NCBI GenBank assembly: GCA_014800795.1
Contig: JAAVFL010000028.1
Coordinates: 1 to 63,871 of the forward strand
Origin: Bacteroidales bacterium
GTDB taxonomy: Bacteria > Bacteroidota > Bacteroidia > Bacteroidales > Muribaculaceae
Direction: 5' to 3'
Length of the DNA stretch: 63,871 bases
The number at the start of each line of letters is the position of its first letter. Within the stretch, counting starts at the first letter, position 1. Under the pieces are notes generated by a model. The model worked only from the letters and a program-made list of their open reading frames with translations. It was not told the DNA's origin and ran no database searches. Of this stretch, positions 27,295 through 36,240 are shown in pieces. The translations under genes and the position numbers were made by a program.

Positions 27295-28887
27295 ATGAGC
27301 GAATATTCCATCCTATGGGCAGACGACGAGATCGATCTCCTCAAGCCCCACATACTTTTCCTCCGAGCCAAGGGCTACGAACCCGTAACCGTCAACAACG
27401 GTCGCGATGCTTTGGAACTGGTTGAAAGCCGCCATTTCGACCTTGTGATTCTCGATGAGAATATGCCGGGTCTTACCGGGTTGGAGACGCTTCAGCGCAT
27501 AAAGGAAATTTCCCCCCAGACCCCTGTCATAATGATCACCAAAAGCGAAGAGGAGAATATTATGAATCAGGCGGTAGGCAACAATATCGCCGACTATCTC
27601 ATTAAACCGGTGAATCCCAATCAGATTCTTCTCTCGATCAAGAAGAATCTCCATAGTCGCAAGATTGTGTCACAGACCGCGGCTGCCGACTATCAGCAGG
27701 AGTTCGCACGCCTTGCCTCGCAGATCAACGACGCTTCGACCATGAACGATTTCTATGCACTGTATGAGAAACTTACCTCATGGGAGCTGCGCCTGGCATC
27801 GGCAGACACCAACATGGACGAATTGCTTAAAATGCAGAAATCCGATGCAGATTCAGCATTCTACAAATTTGTAAAGCGTAACTACGAGGATTGGATAGCC
27901 GCACTCCCTTCAACGCTAACTCCCGGTAAACCGGCTGCCGGAGGCCCCGATCGTCCGATGCTTAGCCCGGAAATTTTCCGCCACACAGTGTTCCCCCTGA
28001 TCGAACAGGGCGAGAAGGTCTTTTTCGTGCTTATCGATAATTTCCGCCTTGACCTGTGGCTAACGGTCAAGCCGCTTCTGGCTGAATATTTTACATTTGA
28101 GGAACAACTGTACACAACCATACTCCCGACGGCTACCCAATATGCCCGCAACTCGATTTTCTCAGGCCTGATGCCCGTGGATATAGCCCGTCTGTTTCCG
28201 CATCTGTGGGTCGATGAAGACGAGGAGGAAGGCAAGAATCTGAATGAAAGTGAACTCATACAGACACTATTCGAACGCTTCCGCCGCCAGTGTAAATTTT
28301 CCTACAATAAGATCAACGACTCCACCGGCGGAGAGCGCCTTTTGCGTGAATTCTCGAATCTTTCCAATAATCAGCTCAATGTGATTGTTCTGAATTTCAT
28401 AGATATGCTCTCACATGCACGCACCGAAAGCCGTATGATCCGCGAGCTGGCCCGCACCGACGCAGCATACCGTTCGCTCGCCGAATCGTGGTTCCGCCAT
28501 AGCTCCGCACTCGAACTGTTCCGCCGCATGGCTGATTCCGGAGCCAAGGTGATAGTGACCACCGACCATGGAACTATACGCGTGGATACTCCCGTGAAGG
28601 TCGTAGGCGACAAAAACACAAATACGAATCTTCGTTATAAAGTAGGGAAGAACCTTGGATACAACCATAAGCAGGTGTATGAGATAAAGCGCCCGCAGCA
28701 GTTCGGCTTGCCCACACCCAACGTTTCATCGGCATACATATTCGCCGGAAACAACGACTTCTTCGCTTATCCAAACAACTACAACTACTACGTTCAGTAT
28801 TATACCGACACATTCCAGCACGGAGGCATATCGCTCGAAGAGATGCTTGTGCCGCTTGTGACTCTCACCCCGAAAAACAATAAATAA
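27295..28887 (+). CDS. porX: PorX-type response regulator with PglZ domain
   Basis: 530 residues. The receiver domain (1-120) has the acidic pair D10/D11, the phospho-acceptor D54 in VILDENMPG, ITK and K in LIKPVN. A helical linker follows, then a PglZ alkaline-phosphatase-like domain with ATQYARNSIFSGLMP (nucleophile Thr region), VIVTTDHGTIRV and the late metal ligand in HGGISLEEM. PorX partners PorY and SigP to control T9SS genes in Porphyromonas; its PglZ part hydrolyses oligonucleotides. Homologues also occur in species without full T9SS. Confidence 0.92.
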   Translation: MSEYSILWADDEIDLLKPHILFLRAKGYEPVTVNNGRDALELVESRHFDLVILDENMPGLTGLETLQRIKEISPQTPVIMITKSEEENIMNQAVGNNIADYLIKPVNPNQILLSIKKNLHSRKIVSQTAAADYQQEFARLASQINDASTMNDFYALYEKLTSWELRLASADTNMDELLKMQKSDADSAFYKFVKRNYEDWIAALPSTLTPGKPAAGGPDRPMLSPEIFRHTVFPLIEQGEKVFFVLIDNFRLDLWLTVKPLLAEYFTFEEQLYTTILPTATQYARNSIFSGLMPVDIARLFPHLWVDEDEEEGKNLNESELIQTLFERFRRQCKFSYNKINDSTGGERLLREFSNLSNNQLNVIVLNFIDMLSHARTESRMIRELARTDAAYRSLAESWFRHSSALELFRRMADSGAKVIVTTDHGTIRVDTPVKVVGDKNTNTNLRYKVGKNLGYNHKQVYEIKRPQQFGLPTPNVSSAYIFAGNNDFFAYPNNYNYYVQYYTDTFQHGGISLEEMLVPLVTLTPKNNK

Positions 28888-28902
28888 CAATATAGAAAAG
28901 AG

Positions 28903-29340
28903 ATGAAACACATTATAGAGATCCCGACCCTTGATGCACTTCCGGAAGCTGCCGAAAAGTTTGTAGCTCTGATGGGCGATGAGACAGTATATGCTTTCCA
29001 TGGTGAGATGGGAGCCGGAAAAACGACATTTATCCGTCAGCTTTGTCGCGCTCTTGGCGTTGAGGAGGATCTGGCCAATTCGCCGTCGTTCTCGATTATC
29101 AACGAATATCGCTCCGACACCACAGCCGAACTCATGTATCATTTCGACCTTTACCGCCTAGAAAGTGTCGATGAGGCGCTTGAAATCGGTGTCGAGGATT
29201 ATTTTGACTCCGGCGCTCTATGCCTCCTCGAATGGCCTGAACGCATTGAGCCGCTTCTGCCCGACGATACCGTGGTAGTTGAGCTTAAAGTTAATCCAGA
29301 CGATTCGCGCACCCTCACTGTAACCACACCGGATGAATAA
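28903..29340 (+). CDS. tsaE: tRNA t6A synthesis ATPase TsaE
   Basis: 145 residues, P-loop GEMGAGKTTFIRQL and the family block NSPSFSIINEY. TsaE supports the TsaBD complex that makes t6A37 on ANN-decoding tRNAs. The other tsa genes are not in this window. It begins 16 nt after porX and overlaps birA by 8 nt, so porW-porX-tsaE-birA is probably one transcript. Confidence 0.95.
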   Translation: MKHIIEIPTLDALPEAAEKFVALMGDETVYAFHGEMGAGKTTFIRQLCRALGVEEDLANSPSFSIINEYRSDTTAELMYHFDLYRLESVDEALEIGVEDYFDSGALCLLEWPERIEPLLPDDTVVVELKVNPDDSRTLTVTTPDE

Positions 29341-30091
29341 GCTCTCACATTTTCCTACTCTCCCCTCCACCAATACATGGATGAAGGAACATGCCGGAGA
29401 ATTCGCCCACGGCGATGTCGTGGCGACCGACGACCAGACTGCCGGACGCGGGCAGCGAGGCAACTTCTGGGAGGCTGAGCCAGGCCGGAATCTCACCTTT
29501 TCGCTGATGCTCCATCCCGGCGCTATCGCTCCGGCGCGTCAGTTTATAATTAGCGAATGTGTGGCGCTCGGTATCGTCGATCTGCTACGGAATCGCTTGG
29601 CTCCATATGTCGCCCCCGAAATGATAAAGGTGAAATGGCCCAACGATATATATGTGGGTGACGACAAGATTGCAGGAATACTCATCGAACATACCCTCGG
29701 TTCCACCAGTATTATCCATACGGTGGCCGGAATCGGGCTTAACGTGAACCAGACAATATTCCGGTCCCCGGCACCCAATCCGGTTTCGATGGCGCAGCTT
29801 GTGCCTCACATCACCTTCAGTCTGCCCGAACTTTTGGAAGAGGCTGTCGATAACATCCTTGCACGCATGAGCCGGGTGACTTCAGCCGCTACAGCTCCCG
29901 CCGATCAGCATATGGAGTTTCTCGCCTCCCTCTGGCGCAACGATGGCTGCGCCCACCGCTATATGCTTGCCGAAGATAGCTCACACTTCACTGCCGTAAT
30001 CGACGATGTCGCCCCCGACGGCATGCTCTCCCTCCGCCTCCCCGACGGCTCAGTCCACTCCTTCGCCTTCAAGGAGGTAGCCTTCCTATAG
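29333..30091 (+). CDS. birA: biotin--[acetyl-CoA-carboxylase] ligase
   Basis: 252 residues without the N-terminal helix-turn-helix of E. coli BirA, hence a ligase and not a repressor. TNTWMKEH, ATDDQTAGRGQRGNFWEAE (biotinyl-AMP loop), VKWPNDIYVGDDKIAGILIE and GIGLNVNQ are the conserved catalytic blocks. It attaches biotin to carboxyl-carrier proteins. Confidence 0.94.
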   Translation: MNKLSHFPTLPSTNTWMKEHAGEFAHGDVVATDDQTAGRGQRGNFWEAEPGRNLTFSLMLHPGAIAPARQFIISECVALGIVDLLRNRLAPYVAPEMIKVKWPNDIYVGDDKIAGILIEHTLGSTSIIHTVAGIGLNVNQTIFRSPAPNPVSMAQLVPHITFSLPELLEEAVDNILARMSRVTSAATAPADQHMEFLASLWRNDGCAHRYMLAEDSSHFTAVIDDVAPDGMLSLRLPDGSVHSFAFKEVAFL

Positions 30092-30125
30092 GGGACAATC
30101 GATTAAAAGAACACACGTATAGCTT

Positions 30126-31748
30126 ATGTCCAAAAGTCTCTTAGTTCTAATACAGGTACTATTATTATGCTGTATCCTCGCATCATGTGGCGTGGCATAC
30201 CATGATTCTGTGGAAGATGATCTTGATGTGTTGTCACAGGAGAGTGCTGCCGAGCTACTCGAGCGCGCCGACAGGCTTTATGATCAACTTCCGGATAGTG
30301 CGCTTGTATGTTATACAGTGGTTGCCAACCGATATCAGCCGTCGTTGAAACGACAGGATAAAGAGCTGTGTCTTAAAGCAGAATTGGGGAAATGGGAATT
30401 GATATTTTTCAATTATTTCGATTATACGGCAGCTTTCGATGCGCTTGAAAATGCAGAAAGAATTAAAAATGATCTTGGAATCATAGTACCGAGAATTCCG
30501 CTTTATCTCGGCAGTATGTACCAGACTGCCTATGAACAGACCCAAGCAGAAGAACCAGGTAAGATGGCTTTAGACTATTTCCGTGATGCTTTGCGGAATG
30601 CTATTGATACACAAGAGTGGATAGTGGCGAGGATGGCATTTGATAACAGTGTAGAAATGGCTCATTCGCTGGGATGTCTTAATGAACTTGAGGAGGATGC
30701 GGTAATTTATTATGAACATGCTGGTGATATAGGTGAATATAGTATGGCATTCGACAAGGGGTATTATTCAGCACTCAGATTGATGGAAAACGCTGATTAT
30801 GAGTCTGCGTTAATAGAACTCGACAGCATAGAGCCAATTATTTCTCCAGAACATATACGTTATATTTATACTGTGATAGTTACCCGTGCAGAGGCGCTTA
30901 TTAAATCAGGGAAGGGACCGGAAGCCCTCCGCGAACTTGACAGGGCTGAGAAGTTTGCCAATGAATATAATATGCGTGATGCCAAGCTCGATCTCTATCG
31001 TCTACGTGAAGAGTGTTTTTCTATTCTCGGAAAAAACAGCGATGCCGACCGATGGCACAGAGAGTATGTGATGCTCAAAGATTCGCTCCTTAATTACCGG
31101 CAAGTAGAGCAGCTTAGCGAGAGAAAATTTCTGCGTCGTATGACAGAAATGGAGCACACGTTAGCGCATATGCATACTCAGCGGCAACGTCAGCATATTG
31201 CTATACTCTCGGCTATCATAATAATGTTTTTGGTAGGCTGCAGCGCTTTTGTACTTTATAGAAAGAATCGCTATCTGAGCGAAGCTAACAGGGCGTTGTA
31301 TCAGAAAACTGTAGAGATGTTGCGTTCTGAGGAGAATAATGGAAACGGAGAGGTTCTTAATGCTTCCAAATACCGCGGAAGCAATCTTACGTCAGAAACA
31401 AAAGAGGATATCTGGAATGCAATCAATGCTGTTTTGAAACACAACGATGAGATTCTATCACCGGATTTCAGCCTTGCCCGTCTTGCAGAACTTGCAGGTT
31501 CAAAAGAGAAATATGTATCTCAGGTAATCAATGAGCGAGGATGTAATTTCAACATGTTGATGAATGACCGCAGAATCGATGAGGCTTGCCGTAGAATTGA
31601 CGATTTTGGCAGATATGGACACCTTACCATAGAGGCGATCGGAAACAGCGTTGGATTCAGATCGGCTAATGCTTTTCGTACTAATTTCAAACGTCGCACA
31701 GGTCTTGCGCCGTCCACATATATGGAAATGTCGCGGAAGGGAAATTAG
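30126..31748 (+). CDS. membrane-bound TPR regulator with AraC-type HTH
   Basis: 540 residues. MSKSLLVLIQVLLLCCILASCG gives a signal or lipoprotein-like N-terminus; about 30-330 are TPR-like helices; a membrane helix (HIAILSAIIIMFLVGCSAFV) follows; the C-terminus is an AraC/XylS domain (FSLARLAELAGSKEKYVSQVIN, IEAIGNSVGFRSANAFRTNFKRRTGLAPSTY). The domain order matches one-component sensors of Bacteroidales in which outside TPRs detect a signal and the cytoplasmic AraC part binds DNA. The secreted-protein gene 137 nt downstream is a possible target. Confidence 0.87.
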   Translation: MSKSLLVLIQVLLLCCILASCGVAYHDSVEDDLDVLSQESAAELLERADRLYDQLPDSALVCYTVVANRYQPSLKRQDKELCLKAELGKWELIFFNYFDYTAAFDALENAERIKNDLGIIVPRIPLYLGSMYQTAYEQTQAEEPGKMALDYFRDALRNAIDTQEWIVARMAFDNSVEMAHSLGCLNELEEDAVIYYEHAGDIGEYSMAFDKGYYSALRLMENADYESALIELDSIEPIISPEHIRYIYTVIVTRAEALIKSGKGPEALRELDRAEKFANEYNMRDAKLDLYRLREECFSILGKNSDADRWHREYVMLKDSLLNYRQVEQLSERKFLRRMTEMEHTLAHMHTQRQRQHIAILSAIIIMFLVGCSAFVLYRKNRYLSEANRALYQKTVEMLRSEENNGNGEVLNASKYRGSNLTSETKEDIWNAINAVLKHNDEILSPDFSLARLAELAGSKEKYVSQVINERGCNFNMLMNDRRIDEACRRIDDFGRYGHLTIEAIGNSVGFRSANAFRTNFKRRTGLAPSTYMEMSRKGN

Positions 31749-31884
31749 CAAGTGGCTGATAATAAATAGAATGTATATTTCGAAAACGCATAATCTTGAT
31801 TTTGCGTATATAGGTTTACATGATAGTTGCATTGTGCTGCACCATGATGTAATTTTGTGAAAAATATTCAAAATTACATTTAAT

Positions 31885-33921
31885 ATGAAGCATTATTTAC
31901 TTCCTTTTTTAATCTGTATGATGGTGTTCTTTACAGGGCATGCGTCAGATAATCCTACGATTCAGATGCCGTTACGTATGCCAGGCAAGCCTTCTGTAGA
32001 TATGGGTGCATATTCTCCTGATACAATTAATCTCATTCAGGAAACACCGGAAGGTATGCTGCGGATCTATAACCGTTCCGGAAAAACTGTTCAGGGTCTC
32101 GGAGGTGATGACGGTATGGAATTCCGTGTTTCCGAGCAGAGTTCAACTGTTAATATCGTATTCGGCGAGGGAAATAAAGTGTGGATAAAGAATCCCGTAT
32201 CTGGCGAGCTTCGTGAGACGTGGGTCCCCGGAACATTACAGGAAGATGGTAAATCCATAGTGGTTCCTATGTTCAAGTTTATAGACTACATGCACTCCCT
32301 CGAATTCGGGCGTCAGCTCTGTGTATGTGTATGGGATGATAATATCAAGATGTATATGCCCGATATGTCGGTTACAGAGGTAACCTATTCGATTGAAGGT
32401 GACTGTATCACACTTGAAGGAATGTCGGAAAACCGCATCCTTTCACACGCATATCGCGCTCAGGGTGAGACCGAAGAGGAGTATGCCTACGATGGGACAT
32501 GGGGTGAGAGTGGTGATTTTGGGAGCGTATACACCCCTACGGAAGTTCAGCCGTGCCGTATGCCCGTCGGTTTTGAAACTATAGAAATGACTTTCAGCGC
32601 GCCATACGAGACTTTCAGCTGGTCGTATGTGAAGCAGCGTGCGCTTTTGGCTTTTGACGGTGATGATGTATATTTGACAGGAGTAGCTTCGCTTGATCCT
32701 GACTGGTGCGTTAAGGGTACTGTTGAGGAAGGAAATCTCCGTTTCCCTTCCGGTCAGTTCTTGGGTACAGATCATGATAATTCATATTACTTTTCTGCCG
32801 ATCCGACAAATGGAATGCCGGGTGATGTTGTGTTCGAACGTGAGGGTGATGAGCAGTATTATTGCAATGCCCGTGTATACATTACTTCTGACAGCAAAGG
32901 TTCTGCATTCTACGGCAGCTATGACGGAGTCCTGATAAGTTCCCGCACTATGCCTGAGGTAAGCGTTATGCCCGATGATATTACACCGCGGATTTTCAAA
33001 ATGGCATATCAGGGCTATATCCAGTCGATTGATTTCTATTATGACAGTTCTGCGAATGTATGGGTAGCTATAAAAGATAATGAAGTATGGATCAGTGGTA
33101 TATTCTATGCTCCTGACGGCGCCATTCACGGCTATATCGAGGATGATAAAGCCATATTCCCTGCCGGTCAATATCTTGGTGAAAGCTCGTATGCTTATCC
33201 TGAATGCTGGTTCATGCCGTTTGATCCCGCAAATCCTGCAATAGTCCTCGATCAGCTTGTAATGGATTATAACGAGGAAAACCATACCTTTACAAATCCC
33301 TCAGGGGCAATATCCATTTCATGTTCCGACCACCGAAATGTGGGGATCTTCTGGTATTTCAAACCCGAATTTAGTGTTATAGAAATGGCTGCTGCTCATC
33401 CGCAGGCTCCTGAAAATATAGAATATGAAAAGGTTGACTGGATTACTGATCCGTTTGTGAAATTCACGATACCGATAACGGATGCCGATGGTTATAAATT
33501 GTTGACTGAATATCTGGGTTACCGAGTTTATACACGGTCTCCCGGTAGCGATGCCGTTCAGTATGTGATGACACCTGAGACCCACGAAGATATGCACCTT
33601 ACTGAAGACCTGGCCGAATATCCCTACGATTTATACGGAGATGATATCAGTTGGACTGCCGGGCGTCATAGCTTCCGCTTGCGTAATCTTCCTGAAAGTA
33701 CAACTCATATCGGCGTTCAAAGCTACTACACTGCCGGTGGCGAGAACAATGAGTCGGAAATTGTATGGTTAGAGATATCCACTACCGGAATAGAAACTGC
33801 GGAAAGCAATAAGCCTGACGGAGTAGACACTCAGATCTATGATTTGCAGGGACGCATAGTGTCTCGCACTCCCGCTCCTGGTCTTTATATCCGGGATGGT
33901 AGAAAGATTATAATAAACTGA
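31885..33921 (+). CDS. secreted repeat protein with T9SS-type C-terminal sorting domain
   Basis: 678 residues with a signal peptide (MKHYLLPFLICMMVFFTGHA). Two related beta modules are visible: LAFDGDDVYLTGVASLD with RFPSGQFLGTD around residues 250-295, and VAIKDNEVWISGIFY with IFPAGQYLGES around 390-435. The end, IYDLQGRIVSR...GLYIRDGRKIIIN, is a type A T9SS sorting signal. The protein is therefore expected at the cell surface or outside. Function unknown. It follows the TPR/AraC regulator and lies 3 kb from porW-porX. Confidence 0.8.
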   Translation: MKHYLLPFLICMMVFFTGHASDNPTIQMPLRMPGKPSVDMGAYSPDTINLIQETPEGMLRIYNRSGKTVQGLGGDDGMEFRVSEQSSTVNIVFGEGNKVWIKNPVSGELRETWVPGTLQEDGKSIVVPMFKFIDYMHSLEFGRQLCVCVWDDNIKMYMPDMSVTEVTYSIEGDCITLEGMSENRILSHAYRAQGETEEEYAYDGTWGESGDFGSVYTPTEVQPCRMPVGFETIEMTFSAPYETFSWSYVKQRALLAFDGDDVYLTGVASLDPDWCVKGTVEEGNLRFPSGQFLGTDHDNSYYFSADPTNGMPGDVVFEREGDEQYYCNARVYITSDSKGSAFYGSYDGVLISSRTMPEVSVMPDDITPRIFKMAYQGYIQSIDFYYDSSANVWVAIKDNEVWISGIFYAPDGAIHGYIEDDKAIFPAGQYLGESSYAYPECWFMPFDPANPAIVLDQLVMDYNEENHTFTNPSGAISISCSDHRNVGIFWYFKPEFSVIEMAAAHPQAPENIEYEKVDWITDPFVKFTIPITDADGYKLLTEYLGYRVYTRSPGSDAVQYVMTPETHEDMHLTEDLAEYPYDLYGDDISWTAGRHSFRLRNLPESTTHIGVQSYYTAGGENNESEIVWLEISTTGIETAESNKPDGVDTQIYDLQGRIVSRTPAPGLYIRDGRKIIIN

Positions 33922-34041
33922 TTACATGAACATACACACACAGAGTCTTTAATCTGAGATTTTCGGAATGAGATTCACAATAATCCATTCCGATACAGCT
34001 AAAAGTACTATCTGACTGTCGGATAGCGCTTTCAATCATAG

Positions 34042-34077
34042 CCCCACACCGAGGCGCCTGTGCGCCGAGGTGTGGGG
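34042..34077. terminator. GC-rich hairpin
   Basis: CCCCACACC and GCGC arms pair with GCGC and GGTGTGGGG around a CTGT loop, with a 3-nt internal mismatch. Probable end of the preceding secreted-protein transcript, though no long U-tract follows. Confidence 0.55.
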
Positions 34078-34289
34078 ATTGCCATATAGCCACATTTGTG
34101 CGGCTTCGAAGATACCGGTCATTGATATTCGGATACTTATATGCCATCTTCGAAGGCATTGCCATAGATATATCCCATCTACCCCACGCCTCGCCTATGG
34201 TTCGTGGTGGAGCTACGATTGGAAGCGCTGTCTTCGACAGCTCGCTCATGGTATCAATTTTGCCGGTTCTGCTACACCCTCATAATATT
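34078..34289. other. gene-free region with nested inverted repeats
   Basis: Contains GGCTTCGAAGAT...ATCTTCGAAGGC (about 34097-34157), CCACG...CGTGG and GCTGTCTTCGACAGC (about 34229-34243). Short frames on both strands show no protein-like features. It may be a structured RNA or a decayed repeat; nothing decisive was seen. Confidence 0.4.
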
Positions 34290-34833
34290 TTATAATATTC
34301 GATACATTCGCCTGGTCGGAGAGGTTGAATCCCGATTTGTTTGAAATCCAAAAGAGTTCTTATAATAAAATTTTGTCGTTGTTTAGGGCATCTACAGTAA
34401 TAAATTGGCAACCGGATTGCCGATGTTTTGCATAAGTATCGGCCACAAGATCTATAATTATAGAACCTATTCCCATACTCTGATAGTCCTTTGATGTTCC
34501 AAGATGACCTATGTTTATAGCTGGATATGATGATTGGCGATTAAGAAAGGATACAACATCCTCATCAGTCTCTAACTTTAAATCCTCAATAAAATCTTCC
34601 TTATCAGATTGAGAACCAATCATCAACGCATCATTCATAAGAGTAAATGCAGCTACGATTTCCCCTGAGTCTAAGAATACAGTATATGCTGACAGATAAC
34701 GGCGTCGGACACACTCTTTGACCTCAAAATGAAAGAAATCATCAAGGTCTTTTACGCCACACGAAAACGCAGACATATTTTCATAGTCTGCGTCATTCAT
34801 TAATCTTATTTGAATTTGGGAATTAATATCCAA
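34290..34833 (-). pseudogene. GNAT N-acetyltransferase with C-terminal frameshift
   Basis: The frame reads IQIRLMNDADYENMSAFSCG through INIGHLGTSKDYQSMGIGSI (acetyl-CoA pyrophosphate loop) to VDALNNDKILL and stops at 34360. The family normally continues with a phrase like FYxKNGF. In the next frame, one base off at the GACAAAATTTTATTATAAG run, the DNA reads FYYKNSFGFQTNRD... to a stop at 34290, which is the missing C-terminus. So one extra base in an A/T run breaks the gene, unless it is a sequencing error or programmed slip. TTG 34833 is the likely start, overlapping the upstream small gene. Confidence 0.75.
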
Positions 34834-35020
34834 GAAGCGGGTTTTTTCCTCCACAATTAGCAATTATTCGGTTGGCATTGGCTTCTGTACGAGCTTTACG
34901 CTCTGCATTGCGATGTCGTTCTTCTGCATTAAAATCCCCCCGGAGATGTTTCTCCAGATTACAACGGAAACGAGCGACATCATCTCGATCCATTGGAGGA
35001 TTAGGAATTGAACGGATCAT
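34823..35020 (-). CDS. small hypothetical protein upstream of GNAT
   Basis: 65 residues: MIRSIPNPPMDRDDVARFRC, then a long charged helix (LRGDFNAEERHRNAERKARTEANA) and a short tail. It overlaps the acetyltransferase start and has its own consensus promoter. The order small gene then GNAT resembles toxin-antitoxin operons of the TacAT type, but no ribbon-helix-helix motif is evident, so an antitoxin role is only a suggestion. Confidence 0.5.
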   Translation of the reverse strand: MIRSIPNPPMDRDDVARFRCNLEKHLRGDFNAEERHRNAERKARTEANANRIIANCGGKNPLLGY

Positions 35021-35041
35021 AACTTCAACTTATTATTTATG

Positions 35042-35073
35042 CAAAGTTAAAACTTTTCTTTCATTCTTACAAA
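35042..35073 (-). promoter_or_regulatory. promoter of small gene/GNAT operon
   Basis: Minus-strand TAACTTTGC with TTTG 20 nt upstream, full consensus, 20-25 nt before the 65-residue gene. This supports that gene being expressed. Confidence 0.72.
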
Positions 35074-35242
35074 CTTCCTATGAAGGAATCTGCTATTCTT
35101 TTTTATGGGAACATTTGAATTAGCATCGATGTTCATTGACAACAAATATATAAAAAATATGGTTACCACAGTCTCATCGACTTGATACTTTCGTTCAGCA
35201 GAAAGAAAATCTCTCTACGTCGGGATTCTGGCGGGAGATGAA

Positions 35243-35280
35243 TTGCCCGGGTGGAATTAAATCACTATCTTTGTATAGTG
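35243..35280 (+). promoter_or_regulatory. promoter with overlapping dyad for EEP gene
   Basis: TTG near 35243 and TATCTTTG at 35266-35273 are spaced 20 nt. The -7 box lies inside the palindrome CACTATCTTTGTATAGTG (35263-35280), which could be an operator. The rest of the 35074-35319 gap shows no gene. Confidence 0.55.
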
Positions 35281-35319
35281 ACTTGAATCTAAACATTTGA
35301 TAGAACTTAAAATTTGGTT

Positions 35320-36240
35320 ATGAGGAGAATTTCAGGACTACTGATAGCGTGCGCTATGGCGGTGAGTTGCTGGGCGCAGGATGCGACGTTCAATGTAGCG
35401 ACTTACAATCTACGGCAGCTCAACGACGGCGACCGGCGTGCGGGCAACGGATGGGAGCAGCGCGAGCCGGTGGTGGCAAAGCTGATTCAGTTCCACGATT
35501 TCGATATTTTCGGAACTCAGGAGGGGTTCAAGAGCCAGCTCGAGGATCTGAAACGCGATCTGCCCGGGTATGACTATATCGGGGTGGCGCGCGACGATGG
35601 CAAAGAGGCCGGCGAACACTCGGCGATTTTCTACCGCACGGATCTGTTCGATGTCGTGAATCACGGCGATTTCTGGCTGTCGGAGACCCCCGACCGCCCC
35701 GGGCTCGGATGGGACGCCGCTTGTGTCCGTATATGCACATGGGGACGTTTCCGCCATAAACCCTCGGGAAAGGAATTCCTGTTTTTCAACCTGCATATGG
35801 ACCATGTCGGCACTCTAGCCCGCACGGAAAGCGCCAAGCTCATAAAGAGGAAAATCGACGAATTCGGTCCGGAATTGCCCGTTTTCCTCACCGGAGATTT
35901 CAATGTCGACCAGACAAGCGGCTCATATAAGACAATAACGGAAGATGGAGTACTCACCGACGCTTATACCCGTGCAAAGTTTGTCTATGCCAACAACGGA
36001 ACCTTCAACAATTACCGTACCGACGGCTTCACCACACAGCGCATCGACCATGTTTTCACATCTCCGTCGGTTGAAATCCTGAAATATGGTGTATTGACCG
36101 ATACATACCGCACTCCGCTTGAGGATGCCGTATCGGTCGATACCAACGGAACAGCCCCCGAGGAGCTTGATATCGTGACTTTCACCCCACGTACACCCTC
36201 CGATCACTTCCCGGTGCGCACCACCGTCACTCTTCCCTGA
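35320..36240 (+). CDS. secreted endonuclease/exonuclease/phosphatase family protein
   Basis: 306 residues from ATG 35320 (MRRISGLLIACAMAVSCWAQ, a signal peptide). Catalytic blocks of the EEP fold are present: ATYNLRQ, GTQEGFKSQL (metal Glu), LHMDHVG, LTGDFNVD, RIDHVF and the terminal SDHFPV. It is a Mg-dependent phosphodiesterase or nuclease acting in periplasm or outside; whether it cuts DNA, RNA or phospho-sugars/lipids is not fixed by sequence. Its 3' end overlaps the convergent alkD gene by 14 nt. Confidence 0.88.
   Translation: MRRISGLLIACAMAVSCWAQDATFNVATYNLRQLNDGDRRAGNGWEQREPVVAKLIQFHDFDIFGTQEGFKSQLEDLKRDLPGYDYIGVARDDGKEAGEHSAIFYRTDLFDVVNHGDFWLSETPDRPGLGWDAACVRICTWGRFRHKPSGKEFLFFNLHMDHVGTLARTESAKLIKRKIDEFGPELPVFLTGDFNVDQTSGSYKTITEDGVLTDAYTRAKFVYANNGTFNNYRTDGFTTQRIDHVFTSPSVEILKYGVLTDTYRTPLEDAVSVDTNGTAPEELDIVTFTPRTPSDHFPVRTTVTLP

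Noticed and set aside
33908-34249. 113-residue minus-strand frame in the 33.9-34.3 kb gap
   Set aside because: Runs through the GC-rich hairpin and inverted repeats and overlaps the end of the secreted-protein gene; no recognisable motif.
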